DNA of 18,228 nt from G020350405 sp964513655 (GCA_964513655.1 CAZENQ010000058.1:1-18228); one strand, 5' to 3'. Counted from the first letter of the stretch, positions 8,152 to 14,540 are shown. Made by a program: numbers and translations. Notes: generated by a model from the letters alone, not told the origin.

Positions 8152-8307
8152 AAAGAATTTGTTTGTAACCGGCGCCCAGTCACAGCAGGCCATCAGACGA
8201 ATGACTGAGCCGGTCCCGCCGGATGTTATGCTCCTGCTTCCGGCCTTGGGGCATAGTTTCAAACAAGAAATGATAAGCCTTCCCCCAAATTCCCGTCGGA
8301 TGGTACG

Positions 8308-8370
8308 AAAAAAATAAGCAGTGCCGCAAAAATATTTTTCGCCCTATGGAAAGCCCCTATTTGTGAGCTT
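8308..8370 (-). terminator. candidate terminator zone after the solute-binding protein gene
   Basis: Immediately past the stop codon the minus strand has GAAAGC and GCTTTC (6 bp, loop about 12 nt). An AAAAATATTTTT palindrome (8328-8339) and a run of seven T (plus-strand A-run 8308-8314) follow. The hairpin and the T-runs are separated, so the exact end point is unclear, but the zone is the natural terminator of the 9328-8372 gene. Confidence 0.4.
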
Positions 8371-8371
8371 T

Positions 8372-9328
8372 CTAACGATATATAAGTCCATCTACTTCTA
8401 TATGCCCCTTAAGCTCGCCAAGCTCGGTGAGCATATCGGCAAAGCGCTGGAAGACGGCTATACTGATTCGCTCATGGCCTAACATGTACAAGAAGACGCA
8501 GCGACTTGCGGCGTCTCGCGAGAGCTTCATCTGTTCTATCAGTATTGGCCGTGTTTCTTTATCTTTCGCCCTGATATATTCCATACCGCGCTCCAGAGCG
8601 AATATGACCTTTGCCGCGGTTTCGGGATGCTCCCGCAAAAAGCCAGTACTTACCACAGAAACCGATATCGGATTCGGTGAAAGCATATCAGCATAGACAG
8701 AGCCGTGCAATTTTTTGACAGCCCCCCTGGACAATGCGATGGCAATTGTGGGCTCATAGGCGTAAATCACATCGACGGAGCCTTCCATAAGTGCGTCAAG
8801 GTGATTTGTCGGGGCCACAGGAACAAACGCGATGTCGGAAACATTAACACCTTTGTCGCCGAGATACTTGCTTAACAGACTCTTAGCGGTTGTACCCGGA
8901 AATACTGCGACCTTCCTTCCTGATAAATCAGATAAAGTTCTAATGGGCGAATCCTTTTTCACCAATAACGCATCAAAAGGCTTGTCGGCTGTTATTTCAC
9001 TTACTGCAAAAATTTTCAGCTTACCGGGTGACCGAAGCTCTGCTGCCAATGCAGGAACAGCGGAAGCTCCTATGAAGCAGTCCAAGTCGCCAGCGACTAT
9101 GTCTTCTACGATTTTGTTGCTTGAAGCAACAGGTGTGATTTTGTAATCAATCCCTTGCTCGACGAAGAAGCCTTTGTCCTCCGCCACGAAAAGAGGTAAA
9201 CTCGTTACAAGGTTGAGATACCCTATCCGAACAGTCGGCGCTTGTCTGCAGGCAGTCTTCTGAGCGGGTTGGCACCCTGTCACCAGGGCAATAACTGCTA
9301 TTAAAGTGATGGCGGCAATCTTTTTCAT
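8372..9328 (-). CDS. ABC-type solute-binding lipoprotein, NMT1/SsuA-like
   Basis: A 318-residue lipoprotein with signal residues 1-18 and lipobox VTGC (Cys19). The mature domain starts VRIGYLNLVTSLPLFVAEDKGFF, the characteristic opening of NMT1/SsuA/ThiY-type binding proteins for nitrate, sulfonate, taurine or pyrimidine precursors. It continues with typical elements: DLSGRKVAVFPGTTAKSLL, ALMEGSVDVIYAYEP, then GFLREHPETAAKVIFALERGMEYI. It would capture a small organic or inorganic anion in the periplasm for an ABC importer. No ATPase or permease gene is adjacent, so it is an orphan here. GAGG sits at a suitable distance before the ATG. It is divergent from the aspartic protease-like gene, with 159 bases between them. 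The ligand cannot be predicted from sequence alone. Confidence 0.85.
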   Translation of the reverse strand: MKKIAAITLIAVIALVTGCQPAQKTACRQAPTVRIGYLNLVTSLPLFVAEDKGFFVEQGIDYKITPVASSNKIVEDIVAGDLDCFIGASAVPALAAELRSPGKLKIFAVSEITADKPFDALLVKKDSPIRTLSDLSGRKVAVFPGTTAKSLLSKYLGDKGVNVSDIAFVPVAPTNHLDALMEGSVDVIYAYEPTIAIALSRGAVKKLHGSVYADMLSPNPISVSVVSTGFLREHPETAAKVIFALERGMEYIRAKDKETRPILIEQMKLSRDAASRCVFLYMLGHERISIAVFQRFADMLTELGELKGHIEVDGLIYR

Positions 9329-9378
9329 AATCTGTTCCCTCTAAATTCAAGTCTCCAATACACGTAATCTCGGCCCCG

Positions 9379-9393
9379 ATAAGGGTACCTTAT
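9379..9393. promoter_or_regulatory. inverted repeat in divergent intergenic region, possible operator
   Basis: ATAAGG and CCTTAT form perfect 6-bp arms around GTA, centred about 58 bases before the binding-protein start and 102 bases before the protease start. The position suits a repressor or activator site for the binding-protein gene. Only one copy was seen. Confidence 0.3.
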
Positions 9394-9487
9394 ACACAAT
9401 CAAAAGGCAAGATTTTGCTGGAAATATCCTTGCTCATCCCGTAAAATAAACACATATTCAGATAGGCTATAGTCGGAGGCCGAGACA

Positions 9488-10645
9488 ATGCGGAAAAAAT
9501 CTATTCTGGCTTTCGGGCTGGCGCTGATAGTTCTGGTGCACTTTGGCGAAGTTGGTGTCTGTTCCGAGAAAGACCTGGTTCTGCGAGGAGTACACGAGGC
9601 GGCGATTGATTTGCCCCGCGTTTTATTTTTGCTGAAACGTCAGGCCAATGGTCCTGCTTTGGGACCCGGCGGGCGTTTTGAGGTCAATTACGCTTTTTTG
9701 GATACCGGTGGGTCAGGCATACTGCTTTCACTTGAGACAGCTAATCTGTTAGGTGTAGGTGTCGAGCCGAACGCGAGATTTGTCGACATCGGCATCGGCG
9801 GAGATGAATACTTTGATGTCTCGGAACCTTTATATATTGGTCTAGCCGATTACGAAGAGAAGAACCCATATGACCCGGACGTTTACAAGATTCTCGGTCC
9901 CGGGCGTGTTCAAGTTAGAAGAGAACCGGCGGGTCTGTTAGCCCAGCCAGTTGATGTTATGGGCGTGCCTGTAATGGCTGGCCGGGTCGTAGTCCTGGCT
10001 GGCGGTGCGACCAACGGTCTGGGATTTTTCACGGCTGAGATAAAGGAGCCGGGTGACCCTTCGATACCGAAGGTGGATTTGACAGTAGCGCTTCGATTTG
10101 AAAACTTCCTCAATCCCAACAACCCCAAGAATATTCCACCTTTGCCGTCGCTGTCTCATAACCCGGTCATCGACAATATTGTGATTGGTTACAGAGGGAA
10201 GCAGTCCAAGGGCAACTGGCTGCTCGACACAGGGGCTATGGTCAGCTTTATTTCCACGGACCAGGCAAAGCGAATAGGCCTTATGGACAAAAACGGCAGG
10301 CCGTTGGTGACACAGGCTTTTTCGGTTCCTGTGGGCGGTGTCGGGGCAATCGTTCAGATTCAAGGGTTTGAGATAGATGAGCTTACGGTTCCAACGCTGT
10401 CCGGACGTAATATTGTGTATGACAAGCCTCGCTTGGGTGTGCTCGATATCAGGTACTTCGACGAAGATAAGGGGAAATTTGTCACTCTGGACGGAGTTTT
10501 CGGATACAACTTTGTGTGCCCTATGACAAATATAGAGGATTTACTTTCCTTAGATATCGGCGAAAGGGTGTTTGAGAAGATAGTGCTTGACATGCGGCAG
10601 GGACTGTTGGGTTTTGACATCAACGAAGGTTACAGGCGGCCCTGA
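9488..10645 (+). CDS. secreted aspartic protease-like protein with two DTG motifs
   Basis: A 385-residue protein with an N-terminal signal (charged MRKK, then hydrophobic to about 24). Two retropepsin/pepsin active-site motifs lie 175 residues apart: FLDTGGSGILL (Asp72) and LLDTGAMVSFIS (Asp247). Each is followed by a helix of the kind seen in this fold (LETANLLGV, TDQAKRIGL), and a late GVFGYNF segment (337-343) resembles the hydrophobic-hydrophobic-Gly element. One chain therefore appears to carry both catalytic lobes, as in pepsin, rather than the single-lobe dimer common in bacteria. It probably acts in the periplasm or outside. GGAGG at 9475-9479 is 8 bases before the ATG. The signal ends VGVCS, which is not a standard lipobox. 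Catalysis is inferred; a binding-only role is possible. No partner gene is obvious. Confidence 0.75.
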   Translation: MRKKSILAFGLALIVLVHFGEVGVCSEKDLVLRGVHEAAIDLPRVLFLLKRQANGPALGPGGRFEVNYAFLDTGGSGILLSLETANLLGVGVEPNARFVDIGIGGDEYFDVSEPLYIGLADYEEKNPYDPDVYKILGPGRVQVRREPAGLLAQPVDVMGVPVMAGRVVVLAGGATNGLGFFTAEIKEPGDPSIPKVDLTVALRFENFLNPNNPKNIPPLPSLSHNPVIDNIVIGYRGKQSKGNWLLDTGAMVSFISTDQAKRIGLMDKNGRPLVTQAFSVPVGGVGAIVQIQGFEIDELTVPTLSGRNIVYDKPRLGVLDIRYFDEDKGKFVTLDGVFGYNFVCPMTNIEDLLSLDIGERVFEKIVLDMRQGLLGFDINEGYRRP

Positions 10646-10782
10646 CGTTGCTATTGCTGTAAGCGGCCCGGACGAGTAAACAATCGGTTGGGAAACACGA
10701 CAGTAAATTTGGACCACCAGGAGCGCAACCCTGAAAATGGCAAGATATTTTGCGGATTTGGCCGGGAAAATCCGACAATTAC

Positions 10783-10811
10783 TTGACAGACAGGCATAAT
10801 ACGTATATAAT
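10783..10811 (+). promoter_or_regulatory. perfect-consensus sigma70 promoter
   Basis: TTGACA (10783-10788), a spacer of exactly 17 bases, then TATAAT (10806-10811): all 12 consensus positions match at optimal spacing. Transcription would start near 10818, leaving a leader of about 95 nt before the ATG at 10912. This predicts strong constitutive expression unless repressed. Confidence 0.85.
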
Positions 10812-10815
10812 CGCG

Positions 10816-10877
10816 TTGCTTTCAAGCAAGGTTGTTCACGATATGCAGGCACGTTATGGAGACTGCCTGAACCATAG
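10816..10877 (+). promoter_or_regulatory. structured 5' leader, interleaved inverted repeats
   Basis: TTGCTT/AAGCAA (10816-10829) is a small hairpin at the predicted transcript start. Next, CAGGCA (10846-10851) pairs with TGCCTG (10864-10869). TTATGG (10854-10859), inside that loop, pairs with CCATAG (10872-10877) with one G-U. The second and third helices interleave, so they form a pseudoknot or two alternative folds. GGAGG (10899-10903), 8 bases before the ATG, lies just downstream. A 21-codon ORF from 10843 to 10908 also crosses this region but has no good ribosome site. Confidence 0.35.
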
Positions 10878-10911
10878 AACTGGGTTTTTATTTAACATGG
10901 AGGTATAAAAA

Positions 10912-11331
10912 ATGGCGTGGGACAGTGTCAGGGAGAAGAAGGGCGAGGCGAAAAAAACGTCAACAGGCAAACTTGCCGAACTGCGTTCGTCAGCCAAAAG
11001 TCCTTCTGAAGAGATGGTCGGCGAGGGAAAGCCGAAGGATGAGTTGGCCAAGGAAAAAGATAAAGACCTGGCCAGCGGTATGGAAATATTGGAATTAGAC
11101 TTTCTGCTGGGCATTATTGAGAATACCGACGGCGACGATAAGAACGATGTGACAATGCGGAGACTCAATTTCAATGAACTGTTTCGCAGAGAGCAGCTGG
11201 ATACAATCGACAGCAGTGCGCTTAAGGTCTACGCCAAGAACGATGGTAATCTTTACGGCAAGGTTATCCAGTGCGAAGCAATGAAGGAATTGACAAAAAG
11301 GACTGTCCACAAGGGCAAACACGGCGGTTGA
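10912..11331 (+). CDS. small unknown cytosolic protein, paralogue domain copy A
   Basis: A 139-residue protein I do not recognise. Residues 1-51 are highly charged, rich in Lys, Glu and Ser, and probably disordered. Residues 52-131 form a compact domain (SGMEILELDFLLGII, MRRLNFNELFRREQL, LYGKVIQC, AMKELTKRT) matching residues 121-200 of the 216-residue protein encoded downstream without gaps, 53 of 80 identical. It has no signal or membrane helix. GGAGG is 8 bases before the ATG, and a perfect sigma70 promoter and structured leader precede it. A terminator follows at 11341, so it seems to be its own transcription unit. The conserved domain has an acidic helix, a DD-ND segment and a basic Arg-Arg-Glu helix, hinting at a protein-interaction module. 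No function is claimed. Confidence 0.8.
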   Translation: MAWDSVREKKGEAKKTSTGKLAELRSSAKSPSEEMVGEGKPKDELAKEKDKDLASGMEILELDFLLGIIENTDGDDKNDVTMRRLNFNELFRREQLDTIDSSALKVYAKNDGNLYGKVIQCEAMKELTKRTVHKGKHGG

Positions 11332-11340
11332 TTAGAAGGG

Positions 11341-11383
11341 GCCGGTAGTGCTCTGGTTGTGCCGGCGTTTTGAGGTTTTTTCT
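11341..11383 (+). terminator. rho-independent terminator after copy A
   Basis: GCCGGTA (11341-11347) pairs with TGCCGGC (11360-11366) over 7 bp, including one T-G, with a 12-nt loop. GTTTTGAGG and then six T follow. The hairpin begins 10 bases after the stop codon. Confidence 0.55.
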
Positions 11384-11431
11384 CGGTAGCTACATCTTCC
11401 TTGACCTACCTGCAACGGCTACACAGTGAAA

Positions 11432-11501
11432 TAAGCCGGGACAACGAAACATGCGACTGAACCCAGAGTAACATCCCCAGCAAAACAACTATTCCGGCTT
11501 A
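11432..11501 (+). repeat. long-span inverted repeat before copy B
   Basis: TAAGCCGG (11432-11439) and CCGGCTTA (11494-11501) are exact 8-base inverted copies separated by 54 bases. The right arm ends 12 bases before the ATG of the membrane-anchored paralogue, so in RNA it would close a loop next to the start region, where no strong Shine-Dalgarno is visible. No clear promoter was found in this gap. Confidence 0.4.
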
Positions 11502-11513
11502 CAAGAAAGAAAT

Positions 11514-12164
11514 ATGAGCCATTACTTAGCACAAATTATCCTGGCTGCCAGCAACAGCGATGGAGAGGATACATTCTGGACGCAGATGCTTGTCCTTGTG
11601 ATCCTGGCGGCCCTGTTTGGTATCGGCAGTCTCGTCAAAACAAGGTCAAATAAGCTCAAAGGCGTAAAGCAGGGTTACGCTGTTGGCGGCCGCCGTGCGC
11701 ACAGTTGGCAGCGCTGGCCAAATAAAGCTCTTACAGCACTGAAGGAAAAAAGCCTTGGCATTTCGTTAAAGACGCCGCAGCCGAAGGCGGTTATACAAGA
11801 GCGCACATTTGATTTCGACGCCGCCGGCGCGACCAGCCACGAGAAGTCAAAAATCACCTCCACCCAGGAAAGAGACCTGCACAGTGGTATGGAAATGTTA
11901 GAACTGGATTTTCTGGTGGGTATCGTAGAGAAAACAGCAAGTGATGACAACAACGATGTGGCGATGCGCAAGCTTAGTTTCAACGAACTGCTCCGCAGGG
12001 AACAACTGAAGGGAACAAGCAGCAAGATGCTGAAGGATTATGCATTGAACAAAGACAATATTTACGGTAAGGACATCCAGTGTAAGGCAATAAAAGAGCT
12101 GGCAAAGAGGACCGGCACAAAGGCAAGGCCAGCGGCTCAGGCGAGGAACTTAGTGACCGTTTGA
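11514..12164 (+). CDS. unknown membrane-anchored protein, paralogue domain copy B
   Basis: A 216-residue protein. A short N-terminus (1-23) leads into one hydrophobic helix (about 24-41) followed at once by a basic stretch (KTRSNKLKGVK). By the positive-inside rule this puts the C-terminal part in the cytosol. A basic, proline-containing linker (50-120) precedes the domain at 121-200, which matches the 139-residue upstream protein without gaps (53 of 80 identical, including SGME-LELDFL, FNEL-RREQL, NIYGK-IQC and KEL-KRT). Residues 201-216 are a basic tail. The domain family is not one I recognise. The same domain therefore occurs once soluble and once tethered, as after a tandem duplication. 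Translation signals are weak (AAGAAAG before the ATG). The role is unknown. Confidence 0.8.
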   Translation: MSHYLAQIILAASNSDGEDTFWTQMLVLVILAALFGIGSLVKTRSNKLKGVKQGYAVGGRRAHSWQRWPNKALTALKEKSLGISLKTPQPKAVIQERTFDFDAAGATSHEKSKITSTQERDLHSGMEMLELDFLVGIVEKTASDDNNDVAMRKLSFNELLRREQLKGTSSKMLKDYALNKDNIYGKDIQCKAIKELAKRTGTKARPAAQARNLVTV

Positions 12165-12228
12165 CAAGCGGCAGAGTTGTAAAGCTAAGTTGCTGCTGGA
12201 GGGTATATTTAGAGTGGCGGGGCCCACG

Positions 12229-12244
12229 GCTGGCTTTAACCAGC
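12229..12244 (+). terminator. weak terminator candidate after copy B
   Basis: GCTGG and CCAGC form a 5-bp stem with a 6-nt loop. A run of five T comes about 11 bases later rather than directly, so this is marginal. A second small inverted repeat (GAAAAG-CGA-CTTTTC, 12275-12289) follows, also without a T-run. Confidence 0.3.
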
Positions 12245-12340
12245 GATTCTGAAGCTTTTTGCCTCTCTGTATGAGAAAAGCGACTTTTCAGCTCAAAAAC
12301 GGCCCTTCTCACCACTGTCCCGGCTTTATTCTGTTATTCC

Positions 12341-12369
12341 TTGACCGGCCGCGGGTAAAAGCTTACAAT
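12341..12369 (+). promoter_or_regulatory. near-consensus sigma70 promoter for the ACP/DRE-TIM unit
   Basis: TTGACC (12341-12346), a 17-base spacer and TACAAT (12364-12369) match consensus at 10 of 12 positions with optimal spacing. The leader to the GTG at 12542 would be about 165 nt. It contains short open stretches from ATGs at 12430 and 12478, without convincing ribosome sites. Confidence 0.65.
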
Positions 12370-12541
12370 CCTATCGCCTTCAGGAGCTTTTCAGCCTATT
12401 CTCGTTGAAGACTCAAGCCGTCAACAGGAATGACACCAGAGAAGCAGTTGAAATCCCGTGAGGACTTTAACCGATAAATGAGGCCATTAAACAGGTCAAG
12501 GAACGATATTATGCAGATAAAAACAGACGGGAGGTAAATCA

Positions 12542-12802
12542 GTGGCAACAGTAGAAGAACGTGTTAAAGCGGTGACCGCCCGCGTGCTGGGATTGTCCCA
12601 GGAACAGATTAAATCCGACCATAGTTTTACGGTCGACCTGGGAGCTGAAAGTGTGCAGTCCGTGGAACTTGTGGCTATGTTTGAAGAGGAGTTCGAGATT
12701 GAGATGGATGAGGACTCCGCTCTGGCGGTAGAAACAGTTGGCAAGGCGGTTGAGTACATTACTAATGCCTGCATGGAGCAGGGAGTGGGTGTGGAGCAAT
12801 AG
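12542..12802 (+). CDS. acyl carrier protein
   Basis: An 86-residue acidic four-helix protein of carrier-protein type. The sequence DLGAESVQSVELVAMFEEEFEIEM (broken at the serine: DLGAE-S37-VQSVEL) aligns with the canonical LGADSLDTVEL segment, so Ser37 is the predicted phosphopantetheine site. The usual Asp-Ser-Leu is Glu-Ser-Val here. The rest (helix III acidic stretch, then VETVGKAVEYI) matches ACPs well. It starts with GTG, supported by GGGAGG 7 bases upstream; no in-frame ATG is available. It stops 3 bases before the DRE-TIM enzyme, so the two are co-translated. No ketosynthase, acyltransferase or FabH neighbours are present, so this is not the housekeeping fatty-acid cluster as usually arranged. 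It probably carries an acyl group for the next enzyme; that is inference. Confidence 0.88.
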   Translation: MATVEERVKAVTARVLGLSQEQIKSDHSFTVDLGAESVQSVELVAMFEEEFEIEMDEDSALAVETVGKAVEYITNACMEQGVGVEQ

Positions 12803-12805
12803 GCT

Positions 12806-14233
12806 GTGAGCAAGGATAAGGAAGGAACATCACGGAGCGTATTGCGGAAGAAGCATCTGCTTGTTGATGCGACGAGGCCGAATCTGCTGGAGGATACCTT
12901 CCCGTATGAGCTGCCGCCGTTGATTCGACTTGAGGGCCCTGTAGTTGAATACGTCGATGGCGAGCCAATCGAGTTTGACTTCGGGGCTGTTAAAGACAGG
13001 GATATTTTGATTAGCGATACCACGTTCCGGGACGGCCAGCAGGCCCGGCCACCTTATACGGTCGACCAGATGGTCCATATCTATGACCTGATGTCGCGCT
13101 TGAGCGGGCCTAATGGTGTCATACGACAGAGTGAGTTTTTCCTTTACACCAAGAACGACCGCGAGACGCTTGACCGCTGCCGGGCGCTGGGGCACGACTA
13201 CCCGGAATGCACCGGCTGGATTCGGGCGTTTAAGGGGGATTTTCGCCTTGTCAAAGAGGCCAAGCTCAAAGAAACGGGGATACTTACAAGCTGTTCGGAC
13301 TATCACATCTTTCACAAGCTGAAGTTCCACAGCCGTAAAGAGTGCTTAGACAGCTACTGTGAGATTGTCGATGCGGCCTTTGAAGCGGGCGTTCGGCCTC
13401 GCTGCCACTTGGAGGACTTGACCCGCGCTGATATAGACGGTTTCGTGCTGCCTTTTGTCGATAAGCTGATGGAAATGAGCCGGCAGGTGCCTGAGGAGTT
13501 GTCAGTCAAGATTCGTCTGTGCGATACTCTTGGATTCGGTGTAAGTTATCCGGGGGCGGAGCTTCCGAGAAGTGTCCCGAAGCTAATCTATAAGCTGAAT
13601 CGGGAGTGCGGAGTGCCAAGCGAGCGGCTGGAGTGGCACGGCCACAACGACTTTCACAAGGTTCATGTAAATGCCGGTACCGCGTGGCTCTACGGATGTG
13701 ATTTCGTGAACACAACGCTGTTCGGTTTCGGAGAGCGCACGGGCAATCCGCCGCTGGAGAGTGCCATCTTCGAGTACATTGCGATAAAAGGTGACGTTTG
13801 TGGAATCGATACACAGGTGATTACAGAACTGGCTGATTATATGCGGTCAATAGGCCTGCCAATTCCTGATAACTATCCATTTGTAGGGCGGTCCTTCAAC
13901 ACAACAAGAGCGGGTATTCACGCCGATGGACTTCGCCGGGACGAGCGGATATATAACATCTTCGATACTGAGAAGCTTCTCGGGCGCCCGCCTCGTGTCG
14001 CTATCACCGACAAGAGCGGCGCGGACGGCGTGACCCACTGGGTCAATGAATTTTTCAGTCTTAAGGGCAGCGACCGTATCAACAAGATAAAGGTCCACAA
14101 ATTAGCCCGCTGGGTCATTGACCAGTACGACGAGCACGACAGACTGACCGCCATCAGCGACCAGGAGATGAAGCAGCAGGTCAAGGAATTGCTACCCGAA
14201 TACTGGGAAAAGTACGAAGGCAGACAGAAATAG
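12806..14233 (+). CDS. DRE-TIM acyltransferase, isopropylmalate/homocitrate synthase-like
   Basis: A 475-residue HMGL-like TIM-barrel enzyme. It shows the metal/catalytic motif DTTFRDGQQ (71-79, Arg75, Asp76), a CDTLG motif (239-243), HGHND (278-282) supplying metal-binding His278 and His280, the GFGERTGNPPLE loop (307-318) and HADG (372-375). These signatures define enzymes that condense an acyl thioester with a 2-oxoacid (isopropylmalate, homocitrate, citramalate, Re-citrate synthase). The C-terminus lacks the LeuA regulatory domain but extends about 100 residues past the barrel, and a 65-residue N-terminal part precedes it. RDGQQ replaces the commoner RDGEQ. It starts with GTG 3 bases after the ACP stop, with GGAG upstream. 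Close pairing with an ACP suggests an acyl-ACP rather than acyl-CoA donor, though a Re-citrate synthase-type enzyme is an alternative. The exact reaction is unknown. Confidence 0.85.
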   Translation: MSKDKEGTSRSVLRKKHLLVDATRPNLLEDTFPYELPPLIRLEGPVVEYVDGEPIEFDFGAVKDRDILISDTTFRDGQQARPPYTVDQMVHIYDLMSRLSGPNGVIRQSEFFLYTKNDRETLDRCRALGHDYPECTGWIRAFKGDFRLVKEAKLKETGILTSCSDYHIFHKLKFHSRKECLDSYCEIVDAAFEAGVRPRCHLEDLTRADIDGFVLPFVDKLMEMSRQVPEELSVKIRLCDTLGFGVSYPGAELPRSVPKLIYKLNRECGVPSERLEWHGHNDFHKVHVNAGTAWLYGCDFVNTTLFGFGERTGNPPLESAIFEYIAIKGDVCGIDTQVITELADYMRSIGLPIPDNYPFVGRSFNTTRAGIHADGLRRDERIYNIFDTEKLLGRPPRVAITDKSGADGVTHWVNEFFSLKGSDRINKIKVHKLARWVIDQYDEHDRLTAISDQEMKQQVKELLPEYWEKYEGRQK

Positions 14234-14540
14234 CACAGAACGTTTTGCAAATCGCAAGCAATCCGAAAAACGAACTCACTTTGCTTAAGGAAAATAGTCT
14301 AAAAATTCCGTCGATTTTACAAGCGTTGTTCTAAATGGCTGGTTGGAACAGTCGTGCTCGACCTTTGGGCACAGCTACCTGTAAAAAACAAAAGTACCTT
14401 ACGCGGAAAGGCGGTTTTTGGGGCGAATACTGCGAATTGCAAACCAAATTTACTTTATTTTGTTCAACTTCGTCGGTTCTTATTCCGATATAACGTCTGG
14501 AGCTCAGAAGAGCCGTATCCATTAAAGAAGGACAAACCAA
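14234..14540. other. 307-base gap with one hairpin, no gene
   Basis: No supported ORF was found. TGTTCTAA (14327-14334) and TTGGAACA (14343-14350) form an 8-bp stem with one G-T pair and an 8-nt loop, without a following T-run; it may lie at the end of the upstream message. A TATAAC near 14491 could be a -10 for the STAS gene, but no matching -35 was found at normal spacing. Confidence 0.4.

Larger units (their letters stand above)
7846..8371. other. 526-base gap without a gene
   Basis: No credible coding region was found on either strand. It must hold the promoter of the kinase operon (minus strand, right of 7845), but no good -35/-10 pair was found. The right part, 8160-8300, is more G+C-rich and has folding potential: TATGCTCC pairs with GGGGCATA (8227-8255, one G-T pair), and CCGG repeats flank a 5-base loop. 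T-rich minus-strand segments near 8308-8339 belong to the termination zone of the binding-protein gene. Confidence 0.4.

Noticed and set aside
10843..10908. 21-codon leader ORF before the 139-residue unknown protein
   Set aside because: No proper Shine-Dalgarno and no amino-acid bias of an attenuation peptide; kept only as a remark under the leader structure.
12496..13330. Minus-strand ORFs opposite the ACP and DRE-TIM genes
   Set aside because: Serine-rich or basic shadow translations of strongly conserved plus-strand genes, with no start signals.
12806..14233. Simple assignment as LeuA of leucine synthesis
   Set aside because: No LeuA regulatory domain, no leuBCD neighbours, and an ACP partner instead.
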